Below are positions 17,840 through 27,943 of a stretch of DNA of 64,000 bases, one piece after another. This DNA comes from Mycolicibacterium setense (lineage in GTDB: Bacteria > Actinomycetota > Actinomycetes > Mycobacteriales > Mycobacteriaceae), in contig NZ_JTJW01000005.1 of the NCBI RefSeq assembly GCF_000805385.1, positions 372,001 to 436,000 of the forward strand, written 5' to 3'. Position 1 is the first letter of the stretch. Every line of letters starts with the position of its first letter. A model generated the notes under the pieces. The model ran no database searches, was not told the DNA's origin, and worked only from the letters and a program-made list of their open reading frames with translations. The position numbers and the translations under genes were made by a program.

Positions 17840-18400
17840 ATGAGTCAAATGCTTTTTACCTATGACACGGAGCTCACGCTCCGCGCCGCCATGGTGTTGG
17901 TGAACACCGATCGGGTAGAGGGCGAACAACTGGCCGATCAGGTGGACCTGAACGCTTATCTGGATGATTTCGGCTGGACGGGACGACGCGACCGGGACGA
18001 CGCCGAACTGGAGGCCGTGCGCAGGCTCCGCGGACGTCTCGGGGAGATCTGGGCGGTGGCCGAGGACGAGGAGGAAACGGTCCGCCAGGTCAACGCCCTG
18101 CTGAGCGACACCAAGGCGGCGCCGTGGCTGACGCGGCACAAAGAGATGCCGGAATGGCACCTGCATCTGGCCTCGGTCGATGATCCGCTGGCGCAGCGAA
18201 TGGGCGCCGAGATGGCGATGGCGCTGGCTGACTTGATCCGCGGTGGCGAACTGCGCCGTCTCAAGATCTGTGCGGCACCGGATTGTCAGGCGGTGCTGAC
18301 CGACCTGTCCCGGAACCGCTCCCGGATCTTCTGCGATACCGGCAATTGCGGTAACCGCCAGCACGTCGCGGCCTACCGGCAGCGTCGGCGCGCCGACTGA
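17840..18400 (+). CDS. CGNR zinc-finger (ABATE-domain) transcriptional regulator
   Basis: 186 residues from ATG 17840 (MSQMLFTYDTELTLRAAMVL) with AGGGGG just upstream. The N-terminal ABATE domain (about 1-130) is followed by a C-terminal CGNR zinc finger. The finger ligands are in CAAPDCQAVLTDLSRNRSR and in FCDTGNCGNRQHVAAYRQRR. The family is predicted to bind DNA and often sits beside transporters. Divergence from the EamA gene suggests it regulates that exporter. An in-frame ATG at 17798 is possible but lacks family resemblance. Confidence 0.88.
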   Translation: MSQMLFTYDTELTLRAAMVLVNTDRVEGEQLADQVDLNAYLDDFGWTGRRDRDDAELEAVRRLRGRLGEIWAVAEDEEETVRQVNALLSDTKAAPWLTRHKEMPEWHLHLASVDDPLAQRMGAEMAMALADLIRGGELRRLKICAAPDCQAVLTDLSRNRSRIFCDTGNCGNRQHVAAYRQRRRAD

Positions 18401-18443
18401 CCCCTGCGGAGAATCGGCGTCATCGCGTCCCCTCGTGCCGGGT

Positions 18444-18449
18444 TAGGGT
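18444..18449 (+). promoter_or_regulatory. Candidate -10 element for eccB4
   Basis: TAGGGT lies 16 nt upstream of the eccB4 ATG, and the ribosome site GGGGGAG follows it. The gap after the CGNR gene is only 65 bp, so read-through is also possible. No clear -35. Confidence 0.3.
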
Positions 18450-18465
18450 TGCCCACGGGGGAGAT

Positions 18466-19869
18466 ATGGCACGGCGACCGGCCACTCGGTTACAGCTCAG
18501 CGGGCATCGATTTCTGTTGCGGCGTATGGCACACGCACTGGTTCGCGGTGACGCCCGCATGCTCGACGATCCATTGCGCGCCCAAGTGACGGCCTATGGG
18601 GCGGGCTGTGTGCTGGCGGCCGTTGTGATCGCGGTGTGCGGGGTGCTCATGCTCGTGCGGCCCGGCTCGACGGCCGGCGATGCGCGCATCCTGATGGCGC
18701 GCGACACCGGCGCCTTGTATGTACGCATCGACGACGCCGTGCACCCGGTGGCCAACCTCGCCTCGGCCCGGCTCATCGTCGGGAGCCCGGCCAACCCGGT
18801 GACGGTCAATGATGCTGCGATCGCGAAGTTTCGGCGCGGGCCGCTGGTCGGTATACCGGGTGCCCCCGCCCACATCGGGAAGGCGCTGAGCCTCGACGAG
18901 TCCGGCTGGGCCGCTTGCGATGTTGCCGAGCCCGCCGAGACGGTGCTGCTGGCGGGTGGGGCTGACCGCGAGTTGTCGCCCCTGCGCGGCGGTCAGGCGC
19001 TGTTGGTGTCCGCGCGCGCATTGGGAGCACCGACGTATCTGCTCGCCGACGGGTGGCGGGCCCGGGTCGATCTCCGTGACATCGCCGTCGTGCGGGCGCT
19101 ACATCTGGAAGGCATTACAGCCCAACAGGTTTCCCAGGCGCTGCTCGACTCGGTGCCCGAGGCTCCTGCTCTGCAGGCGCCCTTGATCGCGGGCGTGGGG
19201 ACACCCGGACCGCCGGGCCTGGAAAGGTTGGCCGTGGGCACCGTGATACGAGTGGCGCGCGCCGGCCCTGCCGAGTTCTATGTCGTGCTTGCCGACGGGC
19301 TACAACGCATCGGTCAGGTGGCGGCCGACGTCATCCGTTTCAGCGTGCCGCAGGCACACGACGCGCCTCCCGTTGTTCCCGCTGACGTGGTGGCCGACGT
19401 ACCGGTCGCGGGCAGCCTGGCCGTGGCCCGGTTCCCGGAACGGGTGCTGCCGCGTGGACGTGCGGTGGTGTGCGCGCGCTGGGACCCGAAACAGCCTGGG
19501 CCCGACACGAATACCACTGTCGCCCTCGCCGATTCCGTGCCGGGCGGCAGTGTGCAACTGGCTCAGGCCGACGGCGAAGGACCGAACATCGATCGCGTAC
19601 AGGTCCCGGTCAGCCGGAGCGTGTTGCTGCAGGCCTGCGGTGTCGTCCGCGGAGCGGCCGTCGGTGGGCCGCTGTATATGTTGAACGATCTCGGTGTGCT
19701 GTTCGGAGTCCGGGACGGCGCGACTGCCGAACATCTCGGTCTGGGGACCAGCGCCGTGCCCGCGCCGTGGCCCATGCTGGCCATGCTGCCGCGTGGCCCC
19801 GAACTCAATGGCGATGCGGCCTCAGTCGCGCGCGACGTGGTCCCCGGCGTCCGCGCCGCGCCGGCGTAA
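18466..19869 (+). CDS. eccB4: ESX-4 type VII secretion membrane protein EccB4
   Basis: 467 residues. The cytosolic N-terminus MARRPATRLQLSGHRFLLRRM is a hallmark of EccB. One membrane helix (about 43-64, GAGCVLAAVVIAVCGVLMLV) is followed by a large periplasmic domain made of repeats around a central core, with Cys residues in AACDVAEP, VVCARWDP and QACGVVRG. EccB is part of the ESX inner-membrane complex with EccC, EccD and MycP. Its 3' end overlaps the convergent mycP4 gene by 48 bp. Confidence 0.95.
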   Translation: MARRPATRLQLSGHRFLLRRMAHALVRGDARMLDDPLRAQVTAYGAGCVLAAVVIAVCGVLMLVRPGSTAGDARILMARDTGALYVRIDDAVHPVANLASARLIVGSPANPVTVNDAAIAKFRRGPLVGIPGAPAHIGKALSLDESGWAACDVAEPAETVLLAGGADRELSPLRGGQALLVSARALGAPTYLLADGWRARVDLRDIAVVRALHLEGITAQQVSQALLDSVPEAPALQAPLIAGVGTPGPPGLERLAVGTVIRVARAGPAEFYVVLADGLQRIGQVAADVIRFSVPQAHDAPPVVPADVVADVPVAGSLAVARFPERVLPRGRAVVCARWDPKQPGPDTNTTVALADSVPGGSVQLAQADGEGPNIDRVQVPVSRSVLLQACGVVRGAAVGGPLYMLNDLGVLFGVRDGATAEHLGLGTSAVPAPWPMLAMLPRGPELNGDAASVARDVVPGVRAAPA

Positions 19870-21147
19870 CCGGTTGGCCGCCAGCGTCACAGCGGTCACG
19901 ATGGTCAGCGCGACGCACACGGCTGCGCCGCCGAAAGCGATGCGCCGGGGCAGCGGATCGGCCGAGTTGGCGACACTCGGGCCCGCCGATACCTGGGCGG
20001 TCGAGGGGGACCTGGGCGACGGAGTGCTGCCGCTGACGGCGGCCAGGGCGTCGACCACGCCGTGGCCGACGTCCGGATTCCAGCCGTCGGCCGGGGTATG
20101 GGCGGTGTTCTCGATGCGGCGCATCACCTCGCGCGCGCTCAGCTGCGGGAATCGGGAACGCACCAGCGCGGCGACTCCGGCCACCACCGGCGCGGCGTAG
20201 CTGGTACCCGAGATCGGAGCGTCCCGTCCGATCGTGTCGATCAACTGTCCGCCGTCGGGATGTAGGGATACGAGGTGCTCGCCGGGAGCGGCCACATCCA
20301 CCCAGGGGCCGGCCAGGCTGAAATCCGACGCGGCGCCGTCAGACCCGACCGATCCGACACACAACACGAGGTCGTCGTACCAGCCTGGGCTCGACACCGA
20401 GCGCACCCCGTTCCAGTCGGGTTCGCCTGGCGGTCCGACGGGACGGTCTTGCTGAGTACAGCCCGCGCCCACATTGCCGGCCGCGACGACCACCACGACG
20501 TTGCGCACGTCGACGGCGTAGCTCAGTGCCGCGCCCAGGGTGCGGTCATCGGGGGCGGCGTCGGCAGGCACGCAGGCCACCGACGAGATGTTGATCACGG
20601 TCGCGCCGAGGTCGGCCGCGGTGCGCACCGCCATGGCGAGGGTGTCGACGTTTCCGACACCGCTCACACCGCCGGCCGCGGCGAACTTGTTGCTCGACTG
20701 CCGGATGGCCAGGACAGCCGCATCGGGAGCAACCCCGCTGAAACCGCCACTCGGTGCGGCAGCGGCAATTCCGGCGACGATGGTGCCGTGGCCATCGCAA
20801 TCGGCGGTGCCGTCACCGTGGGACACATAGTCGCCGCCGCCGATGAGGCGCGGCAGCAAGCGGTGCCGGGCGACCCCGGTGTCGATCACCGCGATCTTCT
20901 GACCATCACCGCGGGTGAGCGGCCACACCGTATCCAGATTCAGTGCGTTGTGCGCCGTACCCGTTGCACCGGTTGGGGATTGGTAGCAGGGCTGACGCTG
21001 TTCCGTGGGTTCGACGGGCGCAGGCGGAGCGGGACGAGGCAGTAAGCCGGCATCTACCGCGGGCGGCACGACGGCGGCCGCGGGAGCGCTCGCGGGCAGC
21101 GCCAGGCCGATGATCAGTGTCGCGGCCACCAGGCTCGACCTGTTCAC
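19822..21147 (-). CDS. mycP4: ESX-4 mycosin protease MycP4
   Basis: 441 residues from GTG 21147, which overlaps the eccD4 stop (GTGA). A long in-frame upstream extension is not mycosin-like. It has a signal peptide (LVAATLIIGLALPASAPAAA). The subtilisin triad is D in IAVIDTGVARH, H in DCDGHGTIVAG and S in SGTSYAAPVVAG. A C-terminal membrane helix (FGGAAVCVALTIVTAVTLAA) is followed by a basic tail. Mycosins are membrane-anchored serine proteases needed for ESX function. The Asn oxyanion region (VVVAAGNVGAG) is intact, so it looks active. Confidence 0.95.
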   Translation of the reverse strand: MNRSSLVAATLIIGLALPASAPAAAVVPPAVDAGLLPRPAPPAPVEPTEQRQPCYQSPTGATGTAHNALNLDTVWPLTRGDGQKIAVIDTGVARHRLLPRLIGGGDYVSHGDGTADCDGHGTIVAGIAAAAPSGGFSGVAPDAAVLAIRQSSNKFAAAGGVSGVGNVDTLAMAVRTAADLGATVINISSVACVPADAAPDDRTLGAALSYAVDVRNVVVVVAAGNVGAGCTQQDRPVGPPGEPDWNGVRSVSSPGWYDDLVLCVGSVGSDGAASDFSLAGPWVDVAAPGEHLVSLHPDGGQLIDTIGRDAPISGTSYAAPVVAGVAALVRSRFPQLSAREVMRRIENTAHTPADGWNPDVGHGVVDALAAVSGSTPSPRSPSTAQVSAGPSVANSADPLPRRIAFGGAAVCVALTIVTAVTLAANRLRRRGADAGDHVARD

Positions 21148-22490
21148 CGCAGTGCCAGGTCCCCGACGAGGTCGAAGGCGCCGGCCAGCCAGCATGCCAG
21201 CGGCACCACCGCGGCCAGCGTGCCGTACTCGACGACGTCGGCGATCCTCGCCGCCACGGGACTCTGCACACTGACCGGCCAGATCACCACGACGCCGGCG
21301 GCCACGGGGAGGATGCCGGTCCAACTGCCATACGTGGGACACCAGGCGACCACGAGAACGAAAGTCGCAGAGAGTGAAAGAAATCCGCAGACCCCTGACA
21401 CGGTGCGGCAGTGCCCGGATGCGTAGGTGCGTGAGCGCTGCAGGAGTGCCACTCCCACAGCAGCGGCGAATGCGACCTCGATGACCGTGACCCGTTGCAG
21501 ACCGGAGAGGGCGAGCACCACGGTTCCCAGTGCGGCCGCGGCAGTGCATCCGGCGACCAGACTCACCAGGTTCTGATGCCCCCGGCGCGCACGTGCGTCG
21601 TCGTCGAATGTGTCATCGCTCAGTGTGTCTTCCGCGGCGTCGGGATATCCGGGCACCGGTGGTGTCAGGCCGGCCAGCGCGATGGACAGCCGCGGGCTCA
21701 GTGGCAGCACGCCCACCCCGAGTGCGCTCACCACCGCGCCCAAAGCCGGTGTGGGCAAGGGCCACAGCGCTGCGAGACCCGTCGCCACGGCCAGCACCCC
21801 GGTGAGCGTCACGACCGCGAGCAGAATCTGCCTGCCGCACGCCGATGCCCGGATCAGCGCAATGCCCAACGAACCCGCTGCCGTCGTGGCCAGGAACACG
21901 TTCGCGGGCGCCGGACCGGCCGGAACCACGAGGAATCCGAGGATCCCCACGACAGCCACGGCAACGACGTTGAGCGTGGCCGTCGCGGTCGAACTCAGTC
22001 CAAGGCGCGGTGCGGACACCGCGATGGCGGTGACGCTGACGGCCACCGCTGCCGCAGCGGCGATGCGATCGAATCCGACGCTGCCGAGCCCGGCCCACGC
22101 CAGGGCTCCCAGCCCGAGCGCGCAGGCCCATAAGCAGGCGGCGACCCGCAGTCCGGTGGGCAGGCCGTCGTCGGCCGAGTCGACGGTCAGCGCACTCATC
22201 GGCGCCCGATCGGGCACCGGACGGTCAGCTGGTCCGGTCAGGATCAGAAGGTCGCCGTCGTGAATATCGTTCTGCATCAAGGTCGCTGACTCATCGAGGC
22301 TGCGACCGCAGAGGAAGGCCAGCTGCCACCGGCGCGGTGTGCCGTCCCCGGCGCCGAGCGCATCGACGATCCACGGCAGCAGTTCGCCCACGGTCATGGC
22401 AGCGGGCAGTGACACGTCGACGGCGGCGTCGGCTGTGGCCTCCAGCGGTGTTCCGCAGTGAATCGATACATGGCGCAAGGAATCCGGCAT
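21144..22490 (-). CDS. eccD4: ESX-4 transmembrane channel protein EccD4
   Basis: 448 residues. The N-terminal ubiquitin-like domain (about 1-90, HVSIHCGTPLEATADAAVDV) is followed by around eleven membrane helices, as in EccD proteins. A charged cytosolic loop (AEDTLSDDTFDDDARARRG) lies between the helices. EccD lines the ESX membrane pore. It is translationally coupled to mycP4 by a 4-bp overlap and diverges from eccC4 with a 49-bp gap, so its promoter must lie within or upstream of that gap. Confidence 0.95.
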   Translation of the reverse strand: MPDSLRHVSIHCGTPLEATADAAVDVSLPAAMTVGELLPWIVDALGAGDGTPRRWQLAFLCGRSLDESATLMQNDIHDGDLLILTGPADRPVPDRAPMSALTVDSADDGLPTGLRVAACLWACALGLGALAWAGLGSVGFDRIAAAAAVAVSVTAIAVSAPRLGLSSTATATLNVVAVAVVGILGFLVVPAGPAPANVFLATTAAGSLGIALIRASACGRQILLAVVTLTGVLAVATGLAALWPLPTPALGAVVSALGVGVLPLSPRLSIALAGLTPPVPGYPDAAEDTLSDDTFDDDARARRGHQNLVSLVAGCTAAAALGTVVLALSGLQRVTVIEVAFAAAVGVALLQRSRTYASGHCRTVSGVCGFLSLSATFVLVVAWCPTYGSWTGILPVAAGVVVIWPVSVQSPVAARIADVVEYGTLAAVVPLACWLAGAFDLVGDLALR

Positions 22491-22539
22491 CGCATCACCC
22501 CCGGTAGACGCCGATACACGTCACGCTAACCGACCCGGC

Positions 22540-25500
22540 ATGCACCCTTGTGCACCAAAATTCCGGCGCGAACTCGGGAACCAGATGGCCTCGGCGGGCG
22601 TCCAAATGTCGATGGAAACCATCAGCACACCGCAGTCCCCGGGCGGGCTTCCTGCGGCGGAACCACCGAGCGGGGAGTTGGTGATCGACGCGCCGCCCGC
22701 GCTGCCTCGCCACACCCCGGGTGGTGTGCTGACCAGATTGTTGCCGCTGATGCTCGTGGTCGCGATGGCCGGAATGATCGCGGTGTACGTCACTTCGGGC
22801 GCGGCTGCCGGTCGCGGCCCGGCGTCTGCGATGTTCCCCATCATGATGGTGATGTCGGCGATCGGCGCGGCCGCCTACAGTTTCAGGAGCGACGGTCGGG
22901 CGCGGCAACTCCACCGTGACCGCTGCGAGTATCTGCGTTACCTCGACGGCATCGACGCCGTGGCCGCTGAAACCGGCCGTTCGCAGTGGTTGGGCCTGCA
23001 TGGCGAGCATCCCGCGCCCGCATGCCTGTGGACGCTCGCCGGGGGCGACCAGATGTGGAAACGTCGCCCTGGTGACGCCGAGTTCTGCGTGGTGCGGATC
23101 GGGGTGGGGGAGCGGTCGCTGACCACGCGTCTGGTCGCCGGTGGCACGGACCGGGGAAGCGATACCGATCCCGTGACGGCATCGGCTCTGGCCCAGCTGA
23201 TCCGGCGCCGGTCAACGGTCACCGATGCGCCATGGACGGTGGACCTGGCCAGTTTCGGCCGTATCGGTGTGTTCGGGCCGCACCAGAGGGCCCGAGCTCT
23301 GCTGCGGGCGATGATCTGTCAGCTGGCCACTGCGCACAGCCCGCGACACCTCCGCATCGCGGCCATTGTCGACGCGGCGACAGTGTGTCACTGGGAGTGG
23401 CTGAAATGGCTTGCTCACCATCGGTATTCCGCTGCTGGAACGGACATCGCGATGTTACGGTCGCGCACGCTCGATGCCCTGCCGCCCGCGGCGCCGGGAG
23501 TGCACACCGTCGTCATCGTGGACTCGGCTTCGGCCGGGACGCCCGCGTCCGGTGCCGGTGTCACCCAGCTGGTGATCGCGGGCCCCGGCGGCACCGAGAC
23601 GACCGGCGCTGATCTGAATCTGGATGTCGGCCTGGATGAAATGCCATGCGGTGGTGCCGTGATTCGGCCCGACCAGATGACACACGGGCAGGCCGTCACG
23701 TGTGCCCGGAGACTGGCGCGCTACCGCAGCACGCCGGCTTCCGCTGACTCCGGGTGGCCGGCACTGATCGGTATCGGCGACCCTGCCGTGTTCGATCCGC
23801 TCAACGGTTGGACACCAACGGATCCGCGACGGTTCCTTCGAGTTCCGGTAGGCCGGTGTGCCGACGGCACGCCGCTACACCTCGACCTCAAGGAAGCCGC
23901 ACACGACGGCATGGGGCCCCACGGGTTGTGCGTGGGGGCCACCGGATCGGGGAAATCCGAGTTTCTGCGTACGTTGGTGCTCGGCCTGATCGCCACGCAC
24001 CCGCCCGAGGCGCTCAACCTCATCCTTGTCGATTTCAAGGGCGGTGCAACGTTTCTCGGACTGCACAAGGCACGTCACATCAGCGCGCTGATCACCAACC
24101 TGGCACAGGAGGCGCCGTTGGTGGCGCGCATGGCCGACGCGCTGGCCGGGGAGATGACGCGCCGCCAGGAGTTGCTCCGTGCGGCCGGGAACCTGGCCAA
24201 CATCGCCGAGTACCGAAGCCGGGCCGATCTCCCGGCGCTGCCGGCCCTGCTGATCGTGGTGGACGAGTTCTCTGAACTGCTGCAGCAGCACCCGGATTTC
24301 GCCGAACTGTTCGTGGCGATCGGCCGGCTCGGGAGATCGCTGGGCATGCACCTGCTGCTGGCCAGTCAGCGCCTCGACGAAGGCAGGCTGCGCGGACTGG
24401 AAAGCCACCTGTCATACCGCATATGCCTCAAGACGTTCTCGCCCAGCGAATCCCGGTCGGTGCTCGGTGTCGCCGATGCCTACGACCTGCCCAACAGCCC
24501 GGGCGCGGCCTACCTCAAGTCGCCGTCCGGCGAGATCACCAGATTCCAGACCGCGTTCGTCTCAGAAGCATGTTCAGGGCCCGAGCCGCCGCCACACGTA
24601 GCGCCGGCGGTAGCGCGGCCGGGGAGATTCACCGGCTCCTGGACACAGAACCAGCGCCGCCCTGCGGCACCGGCCACCACCACCGTCCTGCAACAGGTGG
24701 TCGACCGGCTCGCCACTTACGGCACCCCGGCCCATCAGGTCTGGCTGCCGCCGCTGCCGCCCGCCGTCCCGCTCAGCGACGTGTTGTTGTCCGATTCCGA
24801 GCCGTTGTCTGTGGCGGTCGGGCTCATCGACTGTCCCTTCGACCAGCGTCGGGATCGGCTGATGCTGTCGCTGGGCACCGCCCGGGGCAACATGGCGATC
24901 GTCGGCGGGCCGCAATCCGGAAAGTCCACGGCCGCCAAGACTGTGGCAGTTGCACTGGCGGCGACGCATCATCCGCGCGATGTGGCGATCTACTGTCTGG
25001 ACTTCGGTGGTGGAGCGTTGAGTGCGCTACACGCGTTGCCGCACGTGGGTGCGGTGGCCGGCCGGGCCGACGCCGACCTGGTCCGGCGTACCGTAGCCGA
25101 GTTCCATGCCCTGGTCAGCATCCGCGAAGCCCGTTTCACCGCCCTCGGCATCGGCTCCATGGCCGAGTACCGGGCACGACGCCGTACCGGCGAGATCGAT
25201 GATCCGTACGGAGATGTGTTCCTGATCGTCGACGGCTGGTCGACGTTCCGCGGGCAATTCGAATCCCTCGAACAGCCGATCACTGCGCTTGCACTACAGG
25301 GGCTTTCGCTCGGTGTCCACGTGGTCGTGACGGCCTCGCGGTGGGCGGAGTTCCGTCCGGCGCTCAAGGATCAGTTGGGAACTCGCATCGAGTTGCGGCT
25401 CGGCGATCCGGCCGAATCCGAGGTGGACCGCAAACGTGCCAGGCAACTGCCCCAGAGCGCGCCGGGGCGCGGGCTCACCTGTGATGGCCGCGAACTGCTG

Positions 25501-26376
25501 ATCGCGCTGCCACGGTTGGACGGCACACCGGGAGACACCGGGATCGGCGACGCGCTGGCACGGATAGGGGACACCCTGCGCCTGCAGTACGGTGCCGCTG
25601 CGGCGCCGGCGATCCGGCTGTTGCCTGCCCGCGTGTATGCCCGCGAGCTCAGCCCGGTGCCGCGGAACCGGCCCGCCACCGAAGTGCCACTGGGCGTCGG
25701 TGAGCGTGAGCTGGCACCGGTGTCGGTCGACTTCGCAGCCCAGACCAATTTGTTGATCCTCGGCGACGCCGGCTGTGGCAAGTCCACGGCGCTGCGCACC
25801 CTGTGCTGCGAGCTGGTGGCCGGCAACGACCCGGCGAGCGTGCAGCTGGTGATCGTGGACTTCCGGCGGGCCCTGCTGGGAACGGTCGAATCGGAGCATC
25901 TGGCCGGTTATGCACCCTCGGCGGGTGCGCTGGATGTCATCTTGCCGAGAGTGCTTGAGACACTGAGGGATAGGATGCCGACGCCTGAGGTCAGCCAACG
26001 GCAGCTCCGGGACCGCTCGTGGTGGAGCGGGCCGGAACTGTATGTCGTGGTCGACGATTACGACCTGGTGGCCGGTGGCGCGGCGAACCCGCTGTCGGCG
26101 GTGTTGCCTTACCTGCCGCATGCCCGTGACCTCGGGCTGCACCTGATGCTGGCTCGCCGTTCGGGCGGAGCGGCGCGGGCGATGTTCGATCCGGTCTTGG
26201 GCACCGTCAGAGACCTCGGCTGTATGGGCCTGATGATGAGCGCGGGCCCCGACGACGGTGTGCTGCTGGGATCGGTACGGCCGGTTCGGCTTCCGCCTGG
26301 ACGCGGCACCCTGATCACCCGTGCGGCGGCGGATCAACTGGTTCAGGTCGCGCTGCCCGCCGGGCCGGACGGGTGA
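22540..26376 (+). CDS. eccC4: ESX-4 ATPase EccC4 (FtsK/SpoIIIE-like)
   Basis: 1278 residues as a single unsplit EccC. Two membrane helices lie near residues 65-115. Three FtsK-type ATPase domains follow. ATPase 1 has Walker A GATGSGKS (about 470) and Walker B LLIVVDEFSE. ATPase 2 has GGPQSGKS (about 790) and VFLIVDGWS. ATPase 3 has GDAGCGKS (about 1076) and LYVVVDDYD. ATPase 1 therefore keeps the catalytic Glu after the Walker B Asp, while the others show DG and DD. EccC recognises substrates and powers export. The start is uncertain: ATGs at residues 16 and 23 are alternatives. Confidence 0.94.
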   Translation: MHPCAPKFRRELGNQMASAGVQMSMETISTPQSPGGLPAAEPPSGELVIDAPPALPRHTPGGVLTRLLPLMLVVAMAGMIAVYVTSGAAAGRGPASAMFPIMMVMSAIGAAAYSFRSDGRARQLHRDRCEYLRYLDGIDAVAAETGRSQWLGLHGEHPAPACLWTLAGGDQMWKRRPGDAEFCVVRIGVGERSLTTRLVAGGTDRGSDTDPVTASALAQLIRRRSTVTDAPWTVDLASFGRIGVFGPHQRARALLRAMICQLATAHSPRHLRIAAIVDAATVCHWEWLKWLAHHRYSAAGTDIAMLRSRTLDALPPAAPGVHTVVIVDSASAGTPASGAGVTQLVIAGPGGTETTGADLNLDVGLDEMPCGGAVIRPDQMTHGQAVTCARRLARYRSTPASADSGWPALIGIGDPAVFDPLNGWTPTDPRRFLRVPVGRCADGTPLHLDLKEAAHDGMGPHGLCVGATGSGKSEFLRTLVLGLIATHPPEALNLILVDFKGGATFLGLHKARHISALITNLAQEAPLVARMADALAGEMTRRQELLRAAGNLANIAEYRSRADLPALPALLIVVDEFSELLQQHPDFAELFVAIGRLGRSLGMHLLLASQRLDEGRLRGLESHLSYRICLKTFSPSESRSVLGVADAYDLPNSPGAAYLKSPSGEITRFQTAFVSEACSGPEPPPHVAPAVARPGRFTGSWTQNQRRPAAPATTTVLQQVVDRLATYGTPAHQVWLPPLPPAVPLSDVLLSDSEPLSVAVGLIDCPFDQRRDRLMLSLGTARGNMAIVGGPQSGKSTAAKTVAVALAATHHPRDVAIYCLDFGGGALSALHALPHVGAVAGRADADLVRRTVAEFHALVSIREARFTALGIGSMAEYRARRRTGEIDDPYGDVFLIVDGWSTFRGQFESLEQPITALALQGLSLGVHVVVTASRWAEFRPALKDQLGTRIELRLGDPAESEVDRKRARQLPQSAPGRGLTCDGRELLIALPRLDGTPGDTGIGDALARIGDTLRLQYGAAAAPAIRLLPARVYARELSPVPRNRPATEVPLGVGERELAPVSVDFAAQTNLLILGDAGCGKSTALRTLCCELVAGNDPASVQLVIVDFRRALLGTVESEHLAGYAPSAGALDVILPRVLETLRDRMPTPEVSQRQLRDRSWWSGPELYVVVDDYDLVAGGAANPLSAVLPYLPHARDLGLHLMLARRSGGAARAMFDPVLGTVRDLGCMGLMMSAGPDDGVLLGSVRPVRLPPGRGTLITRAAADQLVQVALPAGPDG

Positions 26377-27530
26377 TGACCTCGACCATCGTCGAGGTGG
26401 GTCCGGTGACCGTGCGTGGCCCCGGTCCGGACTCAGACCTCGCCGCCATTGCGGTGGCCGGGATAGATGACGAGATCACCCTCGTCGACGACGAGCCGGT
26501 TGCGGTGGCGGACCTGTGGGTCCAGGTGCTCGACGCCGCGGCCGCCGGGGCTTGTCGACTCACCTTGGTGTGCCCCACCTGGTGGACCGCCGTTCAGCGT
26601 GACCGGGTGCGGGCCGCGGCGGCCAGCAGCGGTGCTGAAGTTGTTGTGATGCAGCGGGTTCAGGCGGTCAGCGCGACGCTGACGAGTGAGCTCTGGGTAG
26701 TGGTCGAGATCGCCGACGAGGTCGTTGTGGTATCGGCCGCCGCTGCCGCAGGCGTGACACTGGCCCGCCACGCCGAGGGTGATCCGGATCCGGAGGCAGT
26801 GGTACGCGCCGTGATCGCGATCGCCGGCGCATCGGCCGAGGTTGCCGTCGATGCCCCGGCACAGGTTGCCGGCGCGGCGGCCCTGGGCAGCGCGGTGATG
26901 GCCGGACTGCGCCGCCGCGGCGTGAATGTCCGCCTGGCCGACGCCCAGACGTGGCGCGAGGCGCTCGTGGGCCCGGGCACCCCGGCCGTCGCCGGTCCCG
27001 CCGGCAGGCGAGGGCGGGCGGGCCGGCTGGTGATCGGTGCGGCAACGACTTTGGCCGCGGTGCTGGGTGCGGTCGCTTTCACCGCCACCGGCGGGCCCGG
27101 CGACGACGGCGCGATGACGGTCCTCGTCGAGGGCCGGGTAGGTATGCAGATTCCTGCCGGATGGTCCGTTCAGCGCGTCACCGACGGGCCGGGATCCGCT
27201 CGGGTCGAGGTGGTTTCACCAAGCGATCCGCAGGTGAGGATCCACGTGACCCAGTCCGGCGTAGGCGAAGGCGCCGTGGCCGACACCCTGCGACGAGCGC
27301 TTGAGGAGCAGTCCGCGGGGGTGTTCGTCGACTTCGATCCGGCCGCGGTCATCGCGGCGCGCCCGGTGGTCAGTTACCGGGAGGTCCGCCCCGGCCGGGA
27401 GATTCGGTGGGCGGTGTTCGTCGACAGGGCGGTCCGGATCGCGATCGGGTGCCAGAGCGCACCCGGGCACGCGGCGGCGGTGCGGTCGGCGTGCGAGGCG
27501 GCCACCCGGTCGGCACACGCGACCTCCTGA
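26373..27530 (+). CDS. Type VII secretion-associated protein (Rv3446c-like)
   Basis: 385 residues starting at GTG 26373 or ATG 26376, overlapping the eccC4 stop. The N-terminal part (about 1-200) looks like an actin/Hsp70-like nucleotide-binding fold remnant (STIVEVGPVTVRG). One membrane helix lies near 215-235 (LVIGAATTLAAVLGAVAFTA). The C-terminal extracytoplasmic domain contains VEGRVGMQIPAGWSVQRVT. This family occurs in ESX-4-type loci between eccC and the esx pair. Its role is unknown, probably in assembly or substrate handling. Confidence 0.85.
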   Translation: MMTSTIVEVGPVTVRGPGPDSDLAAIAVAGIDDEITLVDDEPVAVADLWVQVLDAAAAGACRLTLVCPTWWTAVQRDRVRAAAASSGAEVVVMQRVQAVSATLTSELWVVVEIADEVVVVSAAAAAGVTLARHAEGDPDPEAVVRAVIAIAGASAEVAVDAPAQVAGAAALGSAVMAGLRRRGVNVRLADAQTWREALVGPGTPAVAGPAGRRGRAGRLVIGAATTLAAVLGAVAFTATGGPGDDGAMTVLVEGRVGMQIPAGWSVQRVTDGPGSARVEVVSPSDPQVRIHVTQSGVGEGAVADTLRRALEEQSAGVFVDFDPAAVIAARPVVSYREVRPGREIRWAVFVDRAVRIAIGCQSAPGHAAAVRSACEAATRSAHATS

Positions 27531-27607
27531 GATCGGATGGAACCGAAACGGCCCGCGCTGCGTCGAATTGTTATATCCCGCAAGACAAGACCGGAGGGTC
27601 AGAGGAC

Positions 27608-27931
27608 ATGTCACCAGGATCGACGGGGCCGTTGGGCACCGACTTCGAGGTAATGACGAGCGTGGCCAACCGGATCGACGTCCTCAACGACGACGTCCGG
27701 GCCATGCTGCAGATGTTCATCGGGAAGATGAGCAGCGTGCCCCCGTCGGTTTGGGGTGGCGTGGCGGCCGCGCGCTTTCGCGATGTGGTCGACCGCTGGA
27801 ACGGTGAATCGCTGACGCTGTACTCCACGCTGAGCCGTATCGCCGAGACCATCCGGACCAACGAGCGCACGTTGCGCGCTGCGGCGGAGGTCCACGCACA
27901 GCGTCTCGGCACCGTCGGCGACGGCATCTGA
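27608..27931 (+). CDS. esxU: ESX-4 WXG100 protein EsxU
   Basis: 107 residues. A helical hairpin with the WXG turn W49-G50-G51 (PPSVWGGVAAARFRDVV), which matches EsxU of M. tuberculosis in several stretches (RAML.FIG.MS; NE..LR.A). It is one half of the secreted EsxU-EsxT heterodimer of ESX-4. A purine-rich GGAGG ribosome site lies upstream. It is 12 bp from esxT. Confidence 0.95.
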   Translation: MSPGSTGPLGTDFEVMTSVANRIDVLNDDVRAMLQMFIGKMSSVPPSVWGGVAAARFRDVVDRWNGESLTLYSTLSRIAETIRTNERTLRAAAEVHAQRLGTVGDGI

Positions 27932-27943
27932 GCGGCTGCGAAC

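Noticed and set aside
21148..21549. Extended MycP4 frame beginning within eccD4
   Set aside because: It overlaps eccD4 coding sequence and lacks a signal peptide; the GTG at 21147 gives a normal mycosin with signal sequence.
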